Assembly: GCA_964386915.1 (NCBI GenBank)
Contig: CAYLUQ010000017.1
Coordinates: 1 to 49,797 of the forward strand
Direction of reading: 5' to 3'
Length of the DNA: 49,797 nt
Source of the DNA: JADHMP01 sp964386915
GTDB lineage: Bacteria > Bacteroidota > Bacteroidia > Flavobacteriales > Flavobacteriaceae
Positions 43,127 through 49,797 of this stretch are shown here, piece by piece (position 1 is the stretch's first letter; every line of letters starts with the position of its first letter). The notes beneath the pieces were generated by a model. It saw nothing but the letters and a program-made list of their open reading frames with translations. It did no database searches and was not told the DNA's origin. Position numbers and translations under genes: made by a program.

Positions 43127-43771
43127 ATGAAGAAAGATTTAGGACATTTAAGAAAATCGTATGAAAAGCATCGCTTGGAAGAGTCACAACTCAAAGAGAA
43201 TCCGATGCTTTTATTTGAGGAGTGGTTTGAATTGGCTGAAAACGATCCCCAGATTGAAGAAGCTAACGCAATGACCCTCAGCACTCTTGGAGCGGATGGA
43301 TATCCTAAGGGTAGAGTAGTGCTGTTAAAAGGCTATGATCACAGAGGATTTATTTTTTATACCAATTACAATAGTGAAAAAGGAAAAGCCATTGCAGCAC
43401 ATCCACAGGTGGGGGTAAGTTTTTTTTGGTCTTCACAGCAACGTCAAATTCATATTGTAGGGCAGGCAACTCAACTTGATGAAAAAGAATCGGATGCCTA
43501 TTTTCAAAGTCGTCCAAGAGGAAGTCAACTCGGGGCTTGGGTTTCGCCACAAAGCCAAACCATTCAAAATAGAATGGTTTTAGAATCAAAGCTAAACGAT
43601 TTAGAGGCACACTATGACGGAAAACCTATTCCCAAGCCAACCCATTGGGGAGGATATGTTGTGGCTCCTAGCAGTATAGAATTTTGGCAGGGAAGACCCA
43701 ACCGTTTACACGATAGAATTCGATTCTATCAATCTGACTCACAATGGCATTATGAACGTTTAGCACCCTAG
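43127..43771 (+). CDS. pdxH: pyridoxamine 5'-phosphate oxidase
   Basis: FMN enzyme that makes pyridoxal 5'-phosphate from PNP or PMP. Family blocks: NAMTLSTLGADGYPKGRVVLLKGYDHRGFIFYTNYNSEKG, SFFWSSQQRQIHIVG, SRPRGSQLGAWVSPQSQ and the C-terminal WQGRPNRLHDRIRF, each a known FMN or PLP contact region. I start at ATG 43127 (MKKDLGHLRKSYEKH), giving 214 residues; the upstream TTG frame at 43106 is not a better start. Confidence 0.95.
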   Translation: MKKDLGHLRKSYEKHRLEESQLKENPMLLFEEWFELAENDPQIEEANAMTLSTLGADGYPKGRVVLLKGYDHRGFIFYTNYNSEKGKAIAAHPQVGVSFFWSSQQRQIHIVGQATQLDEKESDAYFQSRPRGSQLGAWVSPQSQTIQNRMVLESKLNDLEAHYDGKPIPKPTHWGGYVVAPSSIEFWQGRPNRLHDRIRFYQSDSQWHYERLAP

Positions 43772-43774
43772 TAG

Positions 43775-44245
43775 ATGAAGGAATTAATTTTAGTAAGACA
43801 TGCAAAGTCCTCTTGGGAAAGTCCTGTTGCCGATATTGATAGGCCACTTTCCCCTGCTGGAATAGAACGCATCACAGCCATGACAAAAGCTTCAATATCC
43901 CTTTTTAAGGGGGTTGATAAGGTACTGTCTAGTCCGGCTAACAGAGCATTGCATACAGCCGTATTGATGATGCGCAATGCGCAACTTCCCTTAACACTTC
44001 TTCAGGTGGAAACAGCACTCTATACCTTTGAAGCAGAAGCGGTAATTGATTTTATTGAAACCCTTAATTTTGAGGGAAAAAGAGTGGTTTTGGTGGGACA
44101 TAACCCTGCCTTTACGATTGTGGCCAATGAATTGGGCGACATGTCCTTTTCTCATCTCTCAACAGCGGCTTGGGCCCATTTGCGATGGGAAGACAATGCA
44201 ACAACAGCCAACACTACTTTAGGTAACCCAAAAATGATGCTTTAA
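43775..44245 (+). CDS. SixA-like phosphohistidine phosphatase
   Basis: 156-residue histidine phosphatase family protein. The phospho-acceptor RHA motif is in LILVRHAKSSW, the second His in LVGHNPAFT, and the Arg in LSSPANRALHTA. SixA of E. coli dephosphorylates His in phosphotransfer proteins. Here it lies 3 bp after pdxH and 5 bp before ppk1, so a role with polyphosphate kinase, which has a phospho-His intermediate, is a guess from position only. Confidence 0.85.
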   Translation: MKELILVRHAKSSWESPVADIDRPLSPAGIERITAMTKASISLFKGVDKVLSSPANRALHTAVLMMRNAQLPLTLLQVETALYTFEAEAVIDFIETLNFEGKRVVLVGHNPAFTIVANELGDMSFSHLSTAAWAHLRWEDNATTANTTLGNPKMML

Positions 44246-44250
44246 TCCCT

Positions 44251-46290
44251 ATGGAACGATATATCAATAGAGAATTAAGTTGGTTAGATTTTAATGCTCG
44301 TGTTTTGCAAGAGGCAGCAGATCACCAAGTGCCTTTGTTGGAACGATTGCGGTTTGTTGGTATTTTTTCTAACAACCTCGATGAGTTTTTTCAAGTGCGA
44401 TACGCTACCGTTAAGCGCATTGCCCAATCGGACAAAACCGGAAAAAAAATCTTTGGTGGAAATGTGGCCTCTGACTTGTTAAAAGAGATTACTCAAAAAG
44501 TAATTGAACAACAAAAAGAAAGTAGTATAATTCTCGATCAAATTGAAAAGGCCCTAGCAGCGGAAAAAATTTATTTCATCAATGAAAAGGAAGTTTTACC
44601 AGAGCACAAGGCATTTCTTAAAGACTATTTCATCAATAAAGTAAGCCCTTCTTTAATGACCATCATTTTAGAAGAGGATAAAGTTCAAGATATTCGAGAT
44701 CACACGGCCTTTTTGGTCATTAAACTTAAGCTTAAGGGAGGTCTACCTCCTCAATATGCACTCATTGAAGTTCCAACCGAATTAGACCGTTTTGTGGTAT
44801 TGCCCAAAATAGAAGGCAAACAATATATCATGTTTTTAGATGATGTTATTCGGTTTCACTTTCATTTAATTTTTAACTTTTTTGACTATGCGTCTATTAG
44901 CTCACACATGATTAAAGTGACTCGAGATGCTGAGTTAGATATGGAAGGAGATGTATCGAAAAGTTATGTTGACAAAATCATTGAAAGTGTTCGAGACCGT
45001 GTGTTGGCTGAACCAGTTCGTTTGGTGTATGACAGTGCCATCGCAAAAGATATGTTGCAAATGGTCATTGATAAGCTGGAAATTGACTCCACCGATGGGC
45101 TAATTCCTGGAGGGCGTTATCATCACCGAAGAGATTTTATGAAATTTCCCAAATTGCATCGGTCTGATTTGCAATATGAATCCATAGAACCCCTTGCCAT
45201 TCCAGGACTTTCTCTAGAAAAGAGTATTTTAAAAGCAATTGCTGAAAAGGATTTTTTACTCTATACACCCTATCACTCATTTTCTTATCTCATCAAATTT
45301 CTTCGAGAGGCGGCCCTAGACCCAGATGTGACTTCCATTAAAATTACCATCTACAGACTCTCAGAAATTTCAAACGTGGTGAGTTCCTTAATCAATGCCG
45401 CTAAAAACGGCAAAAAGGTTTTGGTTCAAATCGAATTGCAGGCTCGTTTTGACGAAGCGAACAATATTACGCATGCGGAGCAACTGGAGGCTGCCGGAAT
45501 CAAGCTCATTTTTGGTATTCAGGGGCTAAAAGTGCATTCAAAAATTGGGGTTATAGAAAAGCGAGTGAACAACAAATATGAGCGTTATGGCTTTATTTGC
45601 ACCGGAAACCTCAATGAAGACACAGCCAAGGTCTACACTGATTATATTCTTTTTACCTCACACAAAAAGCTATTAAGAGAAGTCAACAAAGTTTTTAACT
45701 TCTTAGAAGTTCCCTATAAACTAAAAAAATACAAACACCTTATTGTTTCGCCCCACTACAGTGCCAATACACTAGAACGACTCATTGATCAAGAAATCAA
45801 AAATCAATCCTTGGGCATACCAAGTGGAATTCAATTGAAAATGAATGCCGTGACCAATTTTAAATTGATTGACAAACTCTATATGGCTAGTCAGGCAGGA
45901 GTTCCCATCAAAATGATTGTTCGAGGCATTTGTTGTTTAATTCCAGGGGTAAAAGGGCTAAGTGAAAATATTGAAGTGATTAGCGTGGTAGACAAATTCT
46001 TAGAGCACCCAAGAGTTTATATTTTTGAACAGGGAGGCACACCTAAATATTTTATTTCCTCAGCCGATTTTATGACCCGAAACATTGAGAATAGGGTAGA
46101 AGTTGCGGCTCCTATCTACGATTTAGATTTACAGCAACAAATTCAAGATGTTTTCACACTGTGTTGGACCGATAATGTTAAAGCTCGTTATGTTAACGGT
46201 CCAAAGGCCAATCAATTTCGTCAAAATAAAAAACCTAAAAATCGCTCGCAATGGTCTATTTATGAATATTATAAAAAGCGATCCATATAG
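44251..46290 (+). CDS. ppk1: polyphosphate kinase 1
   Basis: Makes inorganic polyphosphate from ATP. 679 residues: N-terminal domain (YINRELSWLDFNARVLQEA), head domain, and two phospholipase D-like C-terminal domains. The autophosphorylated His is in LKVHSKIGVIEKR (about residue 433), with second-site SADFMTRNIENRVEVAAP. Full length. It is between sixA-like and ppx, so synthesis and breakdown of polyphosphate are encoded side by side. Confidence 0.96.
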   Translation: MERYINRELSWLDFNARVLQEAADHQVPLLERLRFVGIFSNNLDEFFQVRYATVKRIAQSDKTGKKIFGGNVASDLLKEITQKVIEQQKESSIILDQIEKALAAEKIYFINEKEVLPEHKAFLKDYFINKVSPSLMTIILEEDKVQDIRDHTAFLVIKLKLKGGLPPQYALIEVPTELDRFVVLPKIEGKQYIMFLDDVIRFHFHLIFNFFDYASISSHMIKVTRDAELDMEGDVSKSYVDKIIESVRDRVLAEPVRLVYDSAIAKDMLQMVIDKLEIDSTDGLIPGGRYHHRRDFMKFPKLHRSDLQYESIEPLAIPGLSLEKSILKAIAEKDFLLYTPYHSFSYLIKFLREAALDPDVTSIKITIYRLSEISNVVSSLINAAKNGKKVLVQIELQARFDEANNITHAEQLEAAGIKLIFGIQGLKVHSKIGVIEKRVNNKYERYGFICTGNLNEDTAKVYTDYILFTSHKKLLREVNKVFNFLEVPYKLKKYKHLIVSPHYSANTLERLIDQEIKNQSLGIPSGIQLKMNAVTNFKLIDKLYMASQAGVPIKMIVRGICCLIPGVKGLSENIEVISVVDKFLEHPRVYIFEQGGTPKYFISSADFMTRNIENRVEVAAPIYDLDLQQQIQDVFTLCWTDNVKARYVNGPKANQFRQNKKPKNRSQWSIYEYYKKRSI

Positions 46291-46292
46291 CG

Positions 46293-47186
46293 ATGAAGAT
46301 TGACAAATATGCAGCCATAGATATAGGTTCAAATGCAGTGCGAATGCTCATTGCCAACGTGATTCAGGATAAAGGAGAGACTTATTTTAGAAAAAATTCT
46401 TTGGTTCGTGTGCCAATTCGATTAGGAGAAGATTCATTTACTTCCGGCACAATTTCTACCACCAACCGCAATCGTTTGATAGAGTCTATTAAAGCCTTTA
46501 AAATGTTAATGGAAGTACATGGGGTGAAACATTATTTGGCCTATGCTACCTCTGCGCTTAGAGAAGCGGATAATGGACAAGAGGTGTTGGATGAAATCGC
46601 TTCGCAAAGTGAGATAAAAATTGAGTTAATTGATGGAGCTAAAGAGGCTGCTATTCTTTCTAACACCAATATTTTTGATCAAGTTTCCATTGATAAAACC
46701 TTTCTCTACATTGATGTTGGGGGAGGAAGCACCGAATTTAGTGTGATTAAAAAAGGGGAGCGAATTTGTTCAAAATCATTTAAAATTGGAACAGTGCGTT
46801 TGCTCAATGGTCAAGTGCCAATCCATTATTGGGATGAAATTGAAGACTGGATTATAACCAATTTATCTACTGTAGACAAAGTATATCTTCTAGGAACAGG
46901 GGGTAATATCAATAAATTGCATAAAATGGCAGCACTCAAAGAGGAAAAGCCCATAACCTATTTGATGTTGAATGCCCTCTACCGAAAAATATCGGCCCTA
47001 ACCTATGAGGAACGCATCGTGCATTTGGGCCTAAACCCAGACCGTTCAGATGTGATTCTTCCAGCGATGGAAATCTACATTAGGGCTCTACGATGGAGTC
47101 GAGCTAAGGTTATTTATGTGCCCAAAATAGGCCTCTCAGATGGCATGATTAAGGAAATTGCCAAAATGAAGGGCCTTTCTATTTAG
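46293..47186 (+). CDS. ppx: exopolyphosphatase / Ppx-GppA family
   Basis: Acts on polyphosphate or pppGpp. 297 residues, the short two-subdomain form: AAIDIGSNAVRMLIANV (phosphate 1), AYATSALREADNG, FLYIDVGGGSTEFSVI (phosphate 2) and LLGTGGNINKLHKMA. The C-terminal HD-like domain of E. coli Ppx is absent, as usual in this family in Bacteroidota. It overlaps the convergent miaE gene by 4 bases. Confidence 0.93.
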   Translation: MKIDKYAAIDIGSNAVRMLIANVIQDKGETYFRKNSLVRVPIRLGEDSFTSGTISTTNRNRLIESIKAFKMLMEVHGVKHYLAYATSALREADNGQEVLDEIASQSEIKIELIDGAKEAAILSNTNIFDQVSIDKTFLYIDVGGGSTEFSVIKKGERICSKSFKIGTVRLLNGQVPIHYWDEIEDWIITNLSTVDKVYLLGTGGNINKLHKMAALKEEKPITYLMLNALYRKISALTYEERIVHLGLNPDRSDVILPAMEIYIRALRWSRAKVIYVPKIGLSDGMIKEIAKMKGLSI

Positions 47187-47764
47187 CCGTGAATGTTTTC
47201 TTTGGTGCCTAATTTTTGCATCAATTTGGCTTCAAACACCAACAACTCTTGCCATTTTTTTTCTACGAGTTCAGCATCGCCATAGGACTTGGCTAATTTT
47301 AGAAAAAGAGTATAATGATGCGCTTCGCTAATCATAAGTTTTCGATAAAAGGAACGCAGTTTAGGATCCGTAAGGTTTTCCGAAAGCAGCCTAAAGCGTT
47401 CACAACTTCTAGCTTCTATTAATCCGGCATAGAGCAGCCTGTGAATTAAATGCACATTTCTAGCACCTCCTTTAGGGAAAAAGGTGAGCAGGTCGCGCAC
47501 ATAATAATCGGGTCGTTCTTTACCCAACTCTAGACCACGCTCTTGGATGAGTTCGTGCACCATTTTGAAATGACTCATTTCTTCTTGCGCCAGGTCTATC
47601 ATAGCGGACACCAGTTCGTGTTTTTCAGGAAACGAAATGATGAGTGAAATTGCCGTGCTGGCTGCTTTTTGCTCACAATAGGCATGATCTGTCAAAATTT
47701 CGCTTATGTTTTTTTCAACAATGTTGACCCATCGGGGGTCGGTGGGTAATTTTAAACCTAGCAT
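47183..47764 (-). CDS. miaE: tRNA 2-methylthio-N6-isopentenyladenosine-37 hydroxylase (MiaE)
   Basis: Diiron ferritin-like oxygenase that hydroxylates ms2i6A37 of tRNA. The two EExxH-type sites are visible in LAQEEMSHFKMVHEL and MISEAHHYTLFLKLA, with further Glu ligands in AYCEQKAAST and IEARSCERFRLL. 193 residues, standard length. It follows dnaX on the minus strand. Confidence 0.92.
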   Translation of the reverse strand: MLGLKLPTDPRWVNIVEKNISEILTDHAYCEQKAASTAISLIISFPEKHELVSAMIDLAQEEMSHFKMVHELIQERGLELGKERPDYYVRDLLTFFPKGGARNVHLIHRLLYAGLIEARSCERFRLLSENLTDPKLRSFYRKLMISEAHHYTLFLKLAKSYGDAELVEKKWQELLVFEAKLMQKLGTKENIHG

Positions 47765-47776
47765 TTTCTGATTTTT

Positions 47777-49545
47777 TTAGAGATCTAAATCGAAAGTATC
47801 TTTCAGATTTTTTAATTCAGGATTGATTTTTAACAAGTAGTTGTATTTTTCGTCAGGACGATAGACCGTTTCTTCTCTAATTTGTTCGCTGATGGAGAGT
47901 TCTATCGTTAGGCTATAATTATTTAACTTTTCTCTTAAATAGGCTAGAATTTCTGGAAGAGCATGCTTCATTTCCACCTCATTAAGGGAATTGGCCACTT
48001 GATAGGCAACCACAAAATTATCTTGCAACTTTGGTTTTTCCATCGCTAGGAGAGAGGCAAGGTTATGTGCTCCAGCCTTTAATTTTTCTTCTTTAAGGGT
48101 GTTCCAATGGATCAACAAATCTTCAGCAGAAAACGGCGTTTGGGGTTGCTCAGCTGTTTCATTTTGAACGGCTTTTTGTTGTTTAGCCTCCTTTTTTAAC
48201 TTTATGCTGGATAGCGAAAAGCCTGAAATAGTCTTTTTTTCTCCTGTTTGAGAGGGTTGATTGGGTTGGGGAGTGGGTTCTTTAAGAGTATGTGAAACAG
48301 ATGCTTGCGTGTATGCCACAGTTGTTGTGGACTTTAGTTCGGGCGTTTCTTCAGCTGCTTTTGTGGAGGTTACAGCAGGCTCGTTAGCGGTTTTTTCTGA
48401 AGGACTAGATTTTTGTGATGAAATTGATTTTTGGGGCGCAGCAGATTGAAAATAGCTATCTGGAATTATGTAGCCTTTTTTTTTTCTCCATTAAAATGGA
48501 GAGAGGCCAGTTGCATGAGGCTAAGTTCCACATGCAGGTGTTTATTTTGGCTGCTTTTATAGGCGATTTCGCATTGATTTAAAATTTCGAGGGCCTCCAA
48601 CAGCCAATCCGATTCAATGCTTTGGGCTTGTTGCTGATATTTTTCTTGGATGCCCTGCCCTAATTCTAAAAGGGTGTGTGTTTTTTGATCTTTGGCCAAC
48701 CATAAATTTCTAAGGTGTTCTTCTAAACCTAACACAAATTGAAGCCCGTCAAATCCTTTTTGGGTTAAGTGGTTAAATTCTAAAAGTATCTCGGGAATAT
48801 CATGGGCTAAAAATTGATTGACAAACTTAAAATAGCTGTTAAAATCAAGCACATTTAAGTTTTCAGCCACCAAAGACGTCAATAGTTTGCCATTGGTAAA
48901 ACTCACCATACGATCAAAAATGGAAAGTGCATCACGCAATGCTCCTTCTGCCTTTTGAGCAATAAGCAATAATGCCTCTTCTTCGAATTCAAGATTTTGT
49001 TGAGTGGCAATTTTAACGAGGTGTTGCTGCATATCAACCACACTAATTCGTTTAAAATCATAGACTTGACAACGAGAAAGTATGGTTGGGATAATCTTGT
49101 TTTTTTCTGTTGTGGCCAAAATAAAAATGACATGCTTGGGGGGTTCTTCCAAGGTTTTTAAAAAGGCATTGAAGGCAGCAGCAGAAAGCATATGGGCTTC
49201 ATCAATGATATAGACTTTATGCGTGCCTACTTGAGGGGGTATGCGCACTTGCTCATTGATTTTTCTAATGTCTTCTACAGAATTATTAGAAGCAGCATCT
49301 AACTCAAAAATATTGAAGGCAAAATCGTCTGAATTTTCGCTGTTTTGGGTGCTGTTAATCTGTTGTGCCAAGATTCGGGCACAAGAAGTTTTTCCAACAC
49401 CTCTAGGCCCACAAAAAAGGAGCGATTGAGCCAATTGTTGGGTATCAATGGCATTTTGAAGGGTTTGGGTGATGGCTTGCTGACCCACCACCTCTTCAAA
49501 GCGTGTGGGTCTATATTTTAAAGCTGATACAACAAATGCCTCCAT
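47777..49545 (-). CDS. dnaX: DNA polymerase III subunit gamma/tau, two frames joined by -1 shift
   Basis: Clamp-loader ATPase. Frame 0 from ATG 49545 encodes 359 residues: AAA+ with Walker A GPRGVGKTS, Walker B DEAHMLS and SRC motif, and domain III, ending at TAA 48466-48468. Just before the stop is a run of ten A (48476-48485), read GAA AAA AAA AAG GCT. In the -1 frame the sequence goes on with no stop as GYIIPDSYFQ, through a Pro/Thr/Lys-rich linker, to a C-terminal tau domain that ends at 47777. The region from 48319 on is therefore not a separate gene. Tau would need -1 frameshifting, RNA polymerase slippage, or one more A than is shown. The zinc module with four Cys is absent. Confidence 0.9.
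48476..48486 (-). promoter_or_regulatory. A10 slippery site in dnaX
   Basis: The minus strand reads G then ten A then GG, with A AAA AAG in the 0-frame phase: the same heptamer as the E. coli dnaX shift site. GGAG lies directly upstream of the A run. Confidence 0.65.
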
Positions 49546-49552
49546 GGTTATA

Positions 49553-49560
49553 CAAATATA
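49553..49560 (-). promoter_or_regulatory. dnaX -7 box, near-leaderless
   Basis: Minus-strand TATATTTG ends 7 bases before the dnaX ATG, so predicted transcripts would start within 1-3 bases of the start codon. No -33 box is seen. Confidence 0.5.
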
Positions 49561-49603
49561 GGAATCGCTTAATTTTGAAGGTTCTTCTTCGCAACTTAAA
49601 ACC

Positions 49604-49632
49604 TTTTAATTATTAACAAATGGCTAACTTTG
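49604..49632 (+). promoter_or_regulatory. rnpB promoter
   Basis: TAACTTTG (49625-49632) fits the -7 box, with T-rich TTTT (49604-49607) 17 bp upstream in place of TTTG. It precedes the RNA start by about 7 bases. Confidence 0.55.
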
Positions 49633-49638
49633 CACAGC

Positions 49639-49797
49639 AGGCCATCTTATCGCTCCATTCCAAGAGAATGGGGAGGAAAGTCCGGACACCATAGGACAGC
49701 ATAGCGGGTAACACCCGTCGTCCGCCTCTGGCGGATAGGACTAGTGCAACAGAAAGCAAGTACAGTTCGGCTGTAGTGAAATCAGGTAAACTCTATG
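49639..49797 (+). ncRNA. rnpB: RNase P RNA, 5' part (cut by window end)
   Basis: Catalytic RNA of RNase P, which trims tRNA 5' ends. The universal 5' core GAGGAAAGTCCGGAC is seen at 49674-49688, followed by CACCATAGGACAGCATAGC and the conserved block AACAGAAAGC...TACAG. The 3' half lies beyond the window. Divergent from dnaX. Confidence 0.93.

Noticed and set aside
47777..48319. Separate gene for a 180-residue protein after dnaX
   Set aside because: The frame is open back to the A10 run at 48476-48485 with no stop, and its content is a tau C-terminal domain; the GTG at 48319 is internal.

Overview
The window is a stretch of chromosome from a Bacteroidota organism, most likely class Flavobacteriia. 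The evidence is AT-rich sequence, almost no Shine-Dalgarno sites, promoters of the Bacteroidota type (TTTG, about 19 bp, then TAnnTTTG), and gene forms typical of the class: glutamine synthetases II and III, a long PurM, a DnaJ with only two zinc motifs, and a DnaX with no zinc module. I saw no phage, transposon, CRISPR array or plasmid gene. Gene density is high, with many 4-base stop/start overlaps.

Layout. 1-1370: tRNA-Arg with its terminator, a tRNA-like remnant, and a Ca2+/Na+ antiporter. 1387-4785: divergent glutamine synthetases II and III. 4848-9903: purM, a membrane protein with a cytochrome b561-like His pattern next to YceI, prfA, pyrF and an alpha/beta hydrolase. 9900-13588 (minus strand): purU, then a porin-PII-Amt ammonium uptake operon. 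13769-19327: crcB, a MazG-like protein, ilvE, mnmD, a TIGR01777 epimerase, and grpE-dnaJ. 19334-25040: a possible small RNA or leader, mscS, an NtrC-like regulator with no DNA-binding domain, an M28 peptidase, a MATE transporter, a small protein and a PAP2 phosphatase. 25018-30425: galM, lipoprotein msrA, a decayed NrfD/DsrP-type gene, lpdA, two msrB genes and an M48 protease. 30466-34603: a UMF1-type MFS transporter, and a minus-strand operon of ECF sigma factor, anti-sigma factor and two envelope proteins. 34778-40296: lon, cmk and rpsA; rpsA is interrupted by a 100-N assembly gap. 40390-47186: pyrR-pyrB-rnz-pdxH, then sixA-ppk1-ppx. 47183-49797: miaE, dnaX (two frames joined at an A10 run) and the 5' part of rnpB.

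Nitrogen assimilation is the main functional theme. The promoters of both glutamine synthetases and of the porin-PII-Amt operon each carry a run of five or six C/G 15-17 bp upstream of the -7 box, where the -33 box would normally be. Two of these regions also hold palindromes of the type ACCC...GGGT. This looks like an activator-dependent nitrogen regulon that I cannot assign to a known regulator.

Other points of note: dnaX encodes the short product in frame 0 and the full tau protein only after a -1 shift at A AAA AAG, the reverse of the E. coli arrangement. The rpsA gap is flanked by identical 55-bp ends, and overlapping them restores the frame. The NrfD-type remnant is spread over three frames.
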